DNA of 36,085 bases from an uncultured Caryophanales bacterium. Lineage in GTDB: Bacteria > Bacillota_I > Bacilli_A > RF39 > UBA660. Position numbers and translations under genes: made by a program. This document shows positions 26,497-34,747 of the stretch, in pieces. The DNA lies in contig CAMKGA010000017.1 of the NCBI GenBank assembly GCA_946412015.1, positions 1 through 36,085 of the forward strand, given 5' to 3'. The notes below the pieces were generated by a model. It saw nothing but the letters and a program-made list of their open reading frames with translations. It was not told the DNA's origin and ran no database searches. The stretch's first letter is position 1. The number at the start of each line of letters is the position of its first letter.

Positions 26497-27011
26497 GATC
26501 CACTCACTTCCTTACCATTATCAGCTATACAGTTAGAACCATAGCAATTATACATAGTAACAGTATTAGTAGTCATTTGATATGGAATCTTTAAATTGAA
26601 AATTCCAAAATTAAAAATTAAATAGGTTGATATTTTATAGCTATAATATGTATACTTTCCATCATTAGACTCATCTACTAAATAAACACAGTATCCTTTA
26701 TATCCTAAATTATTAGATTTTCCATTTAGCATATTAATATTATCACCATTTAAAGCAAGTAATTTTTCATTATCTTTTGGAGCTTTACAAGTAATCTTAT
26801 CTCTATTATATCCTAAAGTTTTTAGTCTTTTATCAATTTCACTCATTGACTTTCTATTAAATCCGCCATAATCTTCAATGATTGCTGTAATAGAATTATT
26901 AACCTTATATGATTTATAATAATTAAATATTGAAACAACAAAACCAAACATAATTATTATAAAAAAGATTATAATATAAATCGAAGCGATAGATCCCGTG
27001 CTTTCTTTCAT
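26493..27011 (-). CDS. minor pilin-like protein (MKESTG class)
   Basis: MKESTGSIASIYIIIFFIIIMFGFVVSIFNYYKSY; paralogous layout to the 170-aa protein. Confidence 0.6.
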   Translation of the reverse strand: MKESTGSIASIYIIIFFIIIMFGFVVSIFNYYKSYKVNNSITAIIEDYGGFNRKSMSEIDKRLKTLGYNRDKITCKAPKDNEKLLALNGDNINMLNGKSNNLGYKGYCVYLVDESNDGKYTYYSYKISTYLIFNFGIFNLKIPYQMTTNTVTMYNCYGSNCIADNGKEVSGS

Positions 27012-27233
27012 TTAATCTTCACATACTCCTTCTGAATTAACACTATTACACGTAGAACCATCAGACAAATAACAAACTCCGCCATCATAACTGTATCCTG
27101 CATTTTCACAATTAGCTCTTTTACTTTGATTATTAAGCAAATTATAAATGATATATGTAAATCCTGCAATTGCACCAGAAACAATAACTATTGTTATTAT
27201 TGTCATTGCACCCTCTCCAACAGATTCCTTCAT
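27012..27233 (-). CDS. small Flp-like pilin
   Basis: MKESVGEGAMTIITIVIVSGAIAGFTYIIYNLL; C-terminal 4-Cys segment; N-terminus matches the 65-aa protein. Confidence 0.65.
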   Translation of the reverse strand: MKESVGEGAMTIITIVIVSGAIAGFTYIIYNLLNNQSKRANCENAGYSYDGGVCYLSDGSTCNSVNSEGVCED

Positions 27234-27263
27234 ATTATACCTCCCATTATTATACTATTTATA

Positions 27264-27321
27264 TTAGAAACACATATAAATGAATATATGCATTTCTAAC
27301 ACAAATAATCATTTGCGTTAG
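27264..27321 (-). promoter_or_regulatory. two overlapping hairpins in the spacer after the Flp-like pilin gene
   Basis: minus strand CTAACGCAAAT-GATT-ATTTGTGTTAG (11-bp stem, one G-U; 27296-27321) and TTAGAAA..TATA-TTCATT-TATA..TTTCTAA (27264-27299), sharing TTAG. Confidence 0.6.
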
Positions 27322-27326
27322 TTTTA

Positions 27327-27524
27327 TTATTTACAAGTTCTTGTATTAGCATCATAATTTTTTCCATCAGGGCAATAATGTACAGCATTTGCATCCATAC
27401 TATTTGTCGTAGTATTAGCCTTAGTCATCATAACTCCTACAATTACAGCTGCTGCGGCTGCTAAACCAACTATTACTACAATTGTTATTATAGTCATACT
27501 TCCTTCTCCAGTTGCTTCTTTCAC
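27327..27524 (-). CDS. small Flp-like pilin, candidate major Tad subunit
   Basis: MKEATGEGSMTIITIVVIVGLAAAAAVIVGVMMTK; GTG start with perfect AAGGAGGTGA RBS and its own promoter. Confidence 0.68.
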   Translation of the reverse strand: MKEATGEGSMTIITIVVIVGLAAAAAVIVGVMMTKANTTTNSMDANAVHYCPDGKNYDANTRTCK

Positions 27525-27550
27525 TCGCTTTCACCTCCTTATTTTTCTAT

Positions 27551-27579
27551 ATTATATCATACAAAAGAACATTTATCAA
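27551..27579 (-). promoter_or_regulatory. candidate strong sigma-A promoter for the Flp-like pilin gene
   Basis: minus strand TTGATA-17 bp-TATAAT with extended TGA, in the short gap after tadC. Confidence 0.72.
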
Positions 27580-27583
27580 TAAA

Positions 27584-28375
27584 CTATATCATAAGTGTCA
27601 TTGACATAAATAATAATAACATTACTCCTCCACCAGTTGCGAATAACATTATCATTGTCTTTTTTTCCATTTTATCAAGTCTATCTTTATACTTAATTTC
27701 TCTTGCTTTATTTTGAAGTGCAGAAACCATTCTTGAAAATCCCATTACTTGTTCTTGTTTATTCTCCTGCGATCCTAAACTCAAACGATATAAAAGACGC
27801 ATCATACGCATAGAGTCTCTAACTGGATATTCATTTGCGAAATCAATATAAGGCTGTATTGTTGAATCTCCAGCATCTATTTTTGCCACTAATTTTAATA
27901 ACCCATTCTTAAAAACATTTGGGGCTGTTTCTATACTTTTACTAAGTGCAACAGGAACTGTATAATGTTGAACTAATATTTCTAGTCCCTTTAAATAGTA
28001 TGGAAGAAGCATATCAATTGTATGCAAATATCTTCTATACATTGATTTTAAATGATAATAAGGATATTTAAAAACTAAAAATGCAATTACAATTGCTATT
28101 GCAAATATTATAAATGCCATTTTACCAAATGCTATTGCTAAAAAAATTAATATAATAAATGTAATTACAGAATTTCTAATTCTTTTTTCAAATATTTCTT
28201 GTAAATCGACTTCTTCTCCTTCATATCTTAATCTTAATAAAAATTCATAATCATCTTCTATCATTTTTCTAAAAAATGGAGATATTTCTTTTATAAATAT
28301 ATTACCTTCGAATATTTTATTATAAACAAATATAAAGACTAAAATAGCTGTAACTAATAAAAATATAATCGTCAT
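27584..28375 (-). CDS. tadC: TadC-like pilus assembly membrane protein
   Basis: T2SSF-type multi-TM protein, LLYRLSLGSQENKQEQVMGFSRMVSALQNKAREIKYKDRLDKMEKKTMIMLFATGG; order TadA-TadB-TadC. Confidence 0.75.
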   Translation of the reverse strand: MTIIFLLVTAILVFIFVYNKIFEGNIFIKEISPFFRKMIEDDYEFLLRLRYEGEEVDLQEIFEKRIRNSVITFIILIFLAIAFGKMAFIIFAIAIVIAFLVFKYPYYHLKSMYRRYLHTIDMLLPYYLKGLEILVQHYTVPVALSKSIETAPNVFKNGLLKLVAKIDAGDSTIQPYIDFANEYPVRDSMRMMRLLYRLSLGSQENKQEQVMGFSRMVSALQNKAREIKYKDRLDKMEKKTMIMLFATGGGVMLLLFMSMTLMI

Positions 28376-29274
28376 TATTCAGCACCTACATTCTCATTAT
28401 AATATTTTTCACCACTAAGTAAAAAATATGAATTCATAATTACTAAAAGGTGAATTAATAATTTTAAATACCACATATCAAGAAGTTGCGAATATGTATC
28501 TCCAAGTAATAACTGTATAAGTCCAATCATTCCATATAACATTATACCAAATCTAATAAATTTCTTATGAAAGTTTGATCTATCTATTCTATCTCTATAA
28601 ACAGCTTCGACTAACATATCTATATCAAGTGACATGTTTTCAAGAGATTCGGCAGAATCTTTAGCACCCTCATTTGTAATTTGCAAAAATAATTGATGCA
28701 TATTTTTTACCATATAATAATCATATTTATTTTGAAAATATTCAAGTGATTGATTAATTGTACCATTTTTGTAGGCCATATCTATCATTACTTTAACATC
28801 AGCCTTAATAGGATCATCTAAAACACCTGATTCATATACTCCTTCAAGAGACTTTACAAATGATTGAGAAGTTTGAAAGTCTAAAATAATATTTGTTGTA
28901 TATGTTTGAATTTGTTCAAACACAAATTCACTATATAATCTTTTACATCTTAAATATTCTAAATACGGTATAAAAGCTATTGCAACTACTGCATATATTA
29001 TAGAAACAATAAAATTATAAAAGTATAAATATCCCATTCCAGCTGCAATTCCACCAAATATAAATATTTGCATCAAATAATCTTTAAATTTATAATTCTG
29101 ACCTAAACTTTTTATTTTTTTCTTTATTTCTTTATAGGTGTATGGCGCTATTTTATCATAAGCAGGACCTAAACTTTCTGTAAAATGACTATATATGTTT
29201 TTTCCACTACTATTTCGATATACAACTATAAATATCAATATAATAGCTATCAATATAAATATTATAGCAATCAT
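28375..29274 (-). CDS. tadB: TadB-like pilus assembly membrane protein
   Basis: T2SSF-like multi-TM protein between CpaF and TadC; LDFQTSQSFVKSLEGVYESG, LSLDIDMLVEAVYRDRIDRSNF-like region. Confidence 0.7.
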   Translation of the reverse strand: MIAIIFILIAIILIFIVVYRNSSGKNIYSHFTESLGPAYDKIAPYTYKEIKKKIKSLGQNYKFKDYLMQIFIFGGIAAGMGYLYFYNFIVSIIYAVVAIAFIPYLEYLRCKRLYSEFVFEQIQTYTTNIILDFQTSQSFVKSLEGVYESGVLDDPIKADVKVMIDMAYKNGTINQSLEYFQNKYDYYMVKNMHQLFLQITNEGAKDSAESLENMSLDIDMLVEAVYRDRIDRSNFHKKFIRFGIMLYGMIGLIQLLLGDTYSQLLDMWYLKLLIHLLVIMNSYFLLSGEKYYNENVGAE

Positions 29275-29286
29275 GTTAATTCCTCC

Positions 29287-30402
29287 TTATTCAAATAAAA
29301 TCTCATTATTACTATTTTCTATAGTATCAGATGCAGAAATGCCATTATCTTCTGGAGTAATAATATTTTTATCTAGTATAACTCCTTGAGCCTCTAAATA
29401 ATCATAAAGATATTTACTTGGATTTTTTTTAGTAATTTTTCCATCTGGTGTTTTTTTAAAAATAGTATTATATTTTGCTTCATTATCGTCTGTTACATAA
29501 AACTCTGTAACCTCTGCAATTTCTCGTATCATTCTGTGGGTTGTAGGTTCTTGATAAGCTCTAATATATACACCTATTTGAATATATCTATAAATTGATT
29601 TTAAAAATTGTCCAATGTCTTGATTAGTTTCCAACAAAGAGTACATTCTGTTAGGAATTGACGAAGCTTTATCAGCATGAATTGTCGATAAAATATAATG
29701 TCCTGAAGAAATTGAATTACGAACAGCCATTACTGCCTCCGCACTACGAACTTCGGATAATAATATCCATTTTGGATTCTGACGCATACACGTTACCAGC
29801 ACATCAGAATAACTTGCAATATTATTTGTTTTCATTGCGACAATATCTCTTTCTGGAAATATTCTATCTAAATGCAACTCTAGTGTATCTTCAATAGTTA
29901 TTATTTTTTCATCTACCCTTGTATTTGCTGCTAGATATTTTATAAATTCTGTTTTTCCACTACCAGTTTCACCACACACAATAATATTACAGTGTCCATG
30001 AACACATTCGATTAAAAACTTATGAATATCTTCAGTAATATATTTATCGTGCAATATTTTATTTTTCTCTAACCTTATTTTTGCAGGTGTTTTTCTTATA
30101 ACGCAAGCAATACCATTTTTTGCAATAGAACTATGAACGAAGTTAATACGTAATTCGCTACTCTCACTATCCAAAAAAGGATGTGCTGAATTAAAACTTC
30201 TTCCAACTACATTCGCACATTGAAAAGCAAGTTTTTCCATAAAACCATCATCAACGCCAGGATTATTTACTCTAAAAATACCATGAGATAATGTTTTTAA
30301 CCATAATTGTCCACCATTACTATATGAAATATCTGTTACATCATCATTATCAAGATATTGTTGTAATGGGCCAAAGTCCATTTCATCAAAAACATTATCC
30401 AT
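29287..30402 (-). CDS. tadA: CpaF/TadA secretion ATPase (VirB11-like)
   Basis: Walker A VCGETGSGKTEFIKYLA, ITIEDTLELHL, WILLSEVRSAEAVMAVRNSISSGHYILSTIHADKASSIPNRM. Confidence 0.95.
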   Translation of the reverse strand: MDNVFDEMDFGPLQQYLDNDDVTDISYSNGGQLWLKTLSHGIFRVNNPGVDDGFMEKLAFQCANVVGRSFNSAHPFLDSESSELRINFVHSSIAKNGIACVIRKTPAKIRLEKNKILHDKYITEDIHKFLIECVHGHCNIIVCGETGSGKTEFIKYLAANTRVDEKIITIEDTLELHLDRIFPERDIVAMKTNNIASYSDVLVTCMRQNPKWILLSEVRSAEAVMAVRNSISSGHYILSTIHADKASSIPNRMYSLLETNQDIGQFLKSIYRYIQIGVYIRAYQEPTTHRMIREIAEVTEFYVTDDNEAKYNTIFKKTPDGKITKKNPSKYLYDYLEAQGVILDKNIITPEDNGISASDTIENSNNEILFE

Positions 30403-30431
30403 ATATTCACATCCCTTTTTATTCTAAAAAT

Positions 30432-31232
30432 CTAGCCATTTTGATTATTTGTCTGTTCTAATTGATCATCAGTTACACTAGATGTTTTAGCGTTAACATA
30501 ATCTCTTAATGTAGCACTACTTACAAGAGCTCCTTCATTGCCAGTACTATTGTTTCCTTGTGGTGCAACTACTAAATCGATTTCTCTCCCTTCAAGATAC
30601 TCAGCACGTCTTAACAAATTATAATTATCATGTGACATTGCAAATAATAAGTATTCAGGATTACCTTTTTCTTCAGAATTACTAAATACATTATTACCAT
30701 TATGATCGTGAACAGCTAATACTTTAATATTTCTAAATAACTTCCCATATATAACAGAACCATTATCATCAGTAGCCTTCATATATATATCTATATATGA
30801 ATCAGGAAGTACAGAATTACCAAACGTTGATGCAACATCAACTTTATAATAATATGCTTCTTCTCCCTTTGAAAAATCAATTTGTTTTAACCAATTCCCA
30901 GTTAAGTCTTCTTCATTAACTAACCATTCTGTATAAAACATACTACCAGCAGGAATTGTCACATTTATATTAGTATATTTACCAATAATTCCATTTAAAC
31001 TTCTAATTACATTGTCACCCAAAACAATTTTAGAAATATTTCTATATTGTACTTTATCTTGAGTAATTTGAGTTTCTGGTAATATTTTTTCTTTTGCAAC
31101 TGGTACAGCAATTGGATTTACTGTAGAATTAATAGTTGCATTAAATCCTATAAATAGTAAAAACACAATTAAAATAATCCCTAAAATTGTTACTGTATTT
31201 TTATTCCTAATAAATTTATTTAATCCCTTCAT
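30432..31232 (-). CDS. cpaB: CpaB/RcpC-like SAF-domain protein
   Basis: N-terminal TM, VPVAKEKILPETQITQDKV, TIPAGSMFYTEWLV, LPDSYIDIYMKATDDNGSVIYGKLFRNIKVLAV, ATLRDYVNA. Confidence 0.75.
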   Translation of the reverse strand: MKGLNKFIRNKNTVTILGIILIVFLLFIGFNATINSTVNPIAVPVAKEKILPETQITQDKVQYRNISKIVLGDNVIRSLNGIIGKYTNINVTIPAGSMFYTEWLVNEEDLTGNWLKQIDFSKGEEAYYYKVDVASTFGNSVLPDSYIDIYMKATDDNGSVIYGKLFRNIKVLAVHDHNGNNVFSNSEEKGNPEYLLFAMSHDNYNLLRRAEYLEGREIDLVVAPQGNNSTGNEGALVSSATLRDYVNAKTSSVTDDQLEQTNNQNG

Positions 31233-31244
31233 CTTATTCTCCTT

Positions 31245-31643
31245 TCAATATTTTGTTTCCAAAATAGCATCAACTTTATTTACAAGATCAAATTCCATAT
31301 TTTGACTCATTGTATCTCCTTGCTTTGATGATACTTTTATACTAACTTTTGGTGGTTCTTCATTTATATCGTACACTTCTACCACATAGCTTCTTGACAA
31401 TGATGCATTTTCTGCAAATCTTCTTAAAAAGCTTTCCAAAAATTTTTCTTGATCAATTTTTACTATATCACTATTTTCATATGCTGCTATATCTAACGAA
31501 TCATACATAGCTGCCTCACACGTTTCTCTTAACAACGTATAGTTATGTTGATCAGTTGTTGTTACACGCTGCATAAAGAATATAATTGCAAGAGCAACTA
31601 TTCCAAATATAACAGCAAAGTAAGCCCATACAGATTCTTTCAT
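31245..31643 (-). CDS. TadE-like/pseudopilin-like protein (MKES N-terminus)
   Basis: MKESVWAYFAVIFGIVALAIIFFMQRV; CEAAMYDSLDIAAYENSD; between adhesin and CpaB. Confidence 0.55.
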   Translation of the reverse strand: MKESVWAYFAVIFGIVALAIIFFMQRVTTTDQHNYTLLRETCEAAMYDSLDIAAYENSDIVKIDQEKFLESFLRRFAENASLSRSYVVEVYDINEEPPKVSIKVSSKQGDTMSQNMEFDLVNKVDAILETKY

Positions 31644-34573
31644 TATGCACCACCTTTAATATATTTTTCTTGTATAATATTTGTTATATCACAATATTGT
31701 CCCAGAGTGCAAAGTCCCGATACATTATTTACATATTTATTATCAGATAATTGTGAAATAAAATTGCTAACACATTTTTCACCATGTTCATCACACGTAG
31801 AATTAAAATTAGTATAACCTTTTTGCTCTTTATTATTAGCTCTGATATTCTTTATATTTTCAGGAGTAAGAACAAATCTATAAAGTGGAGTTTTTGCTTT
31901 TTTATTCGTAACCGTACCATCTTCATTTTTTATTTTTAAATCTCCATTAGCATTTGGTCTATTTTTTATAATACTAGTTACTTTATCATTATTATTAACA
32001 CACTTCTTTGTTCTTTCATCGTAATCATTTATTTGAATTACATCATTTAACGTGCCATATATATCATCATCACTAATATCGCCTTCGTATTCTGATACGC
32101 TTGATCCAGCGCTTTTTATTTTATTTTTATCTCCTATTATTATAGATTGCAAAGCTGTGGCATCCTGAACATTTAAATTACAATCATTATTCATATCTGA
32201 AAGTTTCTTTTCAACCTCGGTTGCTGGCATCTCCGCTAAAATTGCTTGAATCCTTTTAGCATCATTCTCATCTATAATTTTATTTGAATCTAGATCTCCT
32301 TTAAAAGAATTAGCATAATCTCTGATCATCTTTTGAACAGCAACTGCGTCCAAATCATCAACTTTACCGTCATAGTTAATATCAGCTAATGCAAGTTGAT
32401 CATTATTTAGTGAATATTCTTTATCTTCATATTTTTGAATAATATCAAAATCGTTATTATCCCATTCACCATTTTGATTTACATCTCCTATATAAATACA
32501 TTTACTCGTTTTATCTTCGGTTATATCAGTATTTTCATCAGATATTATTTGTGTGTTATCAATGCCAAAATCATCAATAATATCAAAATCATCTACATCG
32601 CTATCGCTACACCAATTAGAGCCAGTTAACCTATCTTTACCAGTAATAGAAGCAAAAGGATTACTAGTATCGATAGTACGATATAATATATCTTTATGAT
32701 TATTTTCTTTTTTATTTATTGTATAAGGACATGAAACAGTTAATTTGTTATTATCAATTTCATAATCACCAGGAAATTCAAATTTTACTGTTGATGAATG
32801 TGAAATTGAAGAACTCGATGCCTCTGTATCATCAGGAACATATATTCCATATCCAATTTTTTTACAATCACTGCAGCTGTTTGTCTTATGAATTATTCCC
32901 ATTTTATCCATTGAATAATTAAATTCTTCTGGATAATAATACTCAATTTCAGCATCAAAACTCCATCCATAACCTAATTTATCATTATTATAATTTTTAC
33001 AAGTAATATTATTGCCATCAACGTTACACTCTGCAGAATTACTATTAATTGAAGAAATTCTATATCCCATATCATATTCTTTTGTATTATCTAGTTTTAT
33101 CTTTAATGTTGGAGCTATATTTTCTATAGAAAACTCTTTTAAATTATTATTCAACCCACCATAATTTTCAATGTCATAATTTCTCGACTTTGCAAGTGCA
33201 GGCACATTACAATCATAAATTAATCTCGCTCTTCCTATAATTCCATCACTTTTTTCGTAAATTAATTTATTTACACTAGAAATATTATTTTTTGTCATAG
33301 TATCACTATTATATGAAAATTTCACTGTACAAAGATAATCATTTATTTCCATGTCAAAAGCATTAATACTATTTTTATTTGCAAAAGAAGAAGATTTAAC
33401 ATATTTAGAATTTACTATAACAGAATTTCCATTTTCAACATCACAAGAAGACAAATATGACGGTTTTGTAGGCGAGCAAGAAGGATTATTAATATCCAAA
33501 AGCATTCCATAATTAACGGAATTTCCACGATATTTAGCTCTATACAACTCTGCATTTTCAACTGCATAAGCTAAATCGTCAGGATTAACACTTTTTATCT
33601 CATCTCCACAACCTTTTTTCGGAGTAACAGAAAATCTACCCTGTATACTTACAGTCGCAGATACAGTACTAGGCTTTAACAAGTTTGGTGTTATTGTTTG
33701 AATGCCATCTCCACAGTAGTACCTTTGAGCTAAATAATATGTTTTTTTGCTCTCTGCATTTAAATCGACAGTAATATCTTGTAAAGCATTAGAATTGTTC
33801 TTAAATAAAGTAGAGATATCAGCTTGTAACTTAACAGTATTTCCGTTATATGACTTCGTTACAGCATATTCCTTATTTTGAACTTGCAAATTTGCAGACG
33901 GATTAGAACAAGCCACTTGAACTTTTTTAGTACTATCTTTGTAACACTTCATATCTGCTGTTATAATATAATTTTGGGCATTTTTTAAATTTTCTGAAAG
34001 ATCTTTATTATTCTCGTTTATTGAAACACCATTTATTTTTAAGTTATCAATAGTAACAACCTCTGATTTATATGAATCATATACACTATAACCCAAATTA
34101 ACAGCCGGTTGAATAGTTTCACCTTTATAATAAGGAAAACCACCATATCGATTAAGATTATTAACTGGATTATATGTTACTTTTTTATACAAAAATTCAT
34201 TTATCGCAAGTTCTGCGTAATAATAATTATTCCAGTTCATAGAACCATCAGAATTACGATAGTTATTTATAATTGCTCCTACAGCCGCCTGAGCCTTTTC
34301 ATTTTTTGATGTATCACTATGATAATAAGTTTTAGAACAAGTAGTATTATTATAAACATCATTCCAAAACGATGAGCAAAAAGCTTTTCCAGAGTTACCA
34401 TCACTTCCCGTATATTCTTTTTTAAATATTCTAAAACTATCTGGAATTAGGTTGCCAACCCTAATAGTAATTGTATTTGGAAATTGTGATATAGCTTTTG
34501 TATTACTACCAATAAAAAATATAGTAGTTAAAAGAAAAGTTAGTATAAACTTTTTTGATATATTATTTTTCAA
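31643..34573 (-). CDS. large secreted Cys-rich surface protein with four dockerin/EF-hand-like repeats; possible degenerate thioester-domain-like N-terminus
   Basis: Signal peptide MKNNISKKFILTFLLTTIFFIGSNTKA (TTG start); repeats DVNQNGEWDNNDFDIIQKY, DINYDGKVDDLDAVAVQKMI, DLDSNKIIDENDAKRIQAIL, DMNNDCNLNVQDATALQSII. Confidence 0.8.
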   Translation of the reverse strand: MKNNISKKFILTFLLTTIFFIGSNTKAISQFPNTITIRVGNLIPDSFRIFKKEYTGSDGNSGKAFCSSFWNDVYNNTTCSKTYYHSDTSKNEKAQAAVGAIINNYRNSDGSMNWNNYYYAELAINEFLYKKVTYNPVNNLNRYGGFPYYKGETIQPAVNLGYSVYDSYKSEVVTIDNLKINGVSINENNKDLSENLKNAQNYIITADMKCYKDSTKKVQVACSNPSANLQVQNKEYAVTKSYNGNTVKLQADISTLFKNNSNALQDITVDLNAESKKTYYLAQRYYCGDGIQTITPNLLKPSTVSATVSIQGRFSVTPKKGCGDEIKSVNPDDLAYAVENAELYRAKYRGNSVNYGMLLDINNPSCSPTKPSYLSSCDVENGNSVIVNSKYVKSSSFANKNSINAFDMEINDYLCTVKFSYNSDTMTKNNISSVNKLIYEKSDGIIGRARLIYDCNVPALAKSRNYDIENYGGLNNNLKEFSIENIAPTLKIKLDNTKEYDMGYRISSINSNSAECNVDGNNITCKNYNNDKLGYGWSFDAEIEYYYPEEFNYSMDKMGIIHKTNSCSDCKKIGYGIYVPDDTEASSSSISHSSTVKFEFPGDYEIDNNKLTVSCPYTINKKENNHKDILYRTIDTSNPFASITGKDRLTGSNWCSDSDVDDFDIIDDFGIDNTQIISDENTDITEDKTSKCIYIGDVNQNGEWDNNDFDIIQKYEDKEYSLNNDQLALADINYDGKVDDLDAVAVQKMIRDYANSFKGDLDSNKIIDENDAKRIQAILAEMPATEVEKKLSDMNNDCNLNVQDATALQSIIIGDKNKIKSAGSSVSEYEGDISDDDIYGTLNDVIQINDYDERTKKCVNNNDKVTSIIKNRPNANGDLKIKNEDGTVTNKKAKTPLYRFVLTPENIKNIRANNKEQKGYTNFNSTCDEHGEKCVSNFISQLSDNKYVNNVSGLCTLGQYCDITNIIQEKYIKGGA

Positions 34574-34607
34574 ATTTATGCACCTCTACATTCCCCTATC
34601 TTCTATA

Positions 34608-34636
34608 ATTTTAGCATATTTATTCATTTTTGTATA
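34608..34636 (-). promoter_or_regulatory. candidate promoter for the Tad/T4SS locus
   Basis: minus strand TATACA-17 bp-TAAAAT with extended TGC before the -10, in the divergent intergenic region. Confidence 0.5.
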
Positions 34637-34696
34637 TAAGATTAAAGTGTTTTTTCACAGTTTTTTTCATTTTTGAAGCTATAATAAATATTTTAA

Positions 34697-34725
34697 TTGA
34701 AAAAAAATTACAAAAATATTATAAT
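34697..34725 (+). promoter_or_regulatory. candidate sigma-A promoter for scpAB
   Basis: TTGAAA-17 bp-TATAAT. Confidence 0.75.
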
Positions 34726-34747
34726 GTTATAAGTATTGGAGAATATT

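Noticed and set aside
8033-34636. Integrative conjugative element
   Set aside because: No relaxase, integrase, or flanking direct repeat recognised; flanks are housekeeping genes. Cannot exclude functions encoded outside the window.
34736-34747. TTG-initiated N-terminal extension of ScpA
   Set aside because: The ATG at 34748 starts at conserved MEYNFKTKDFEGPLDLLL and has GGAGAA just upstream; the TTG overlaps the RBS.
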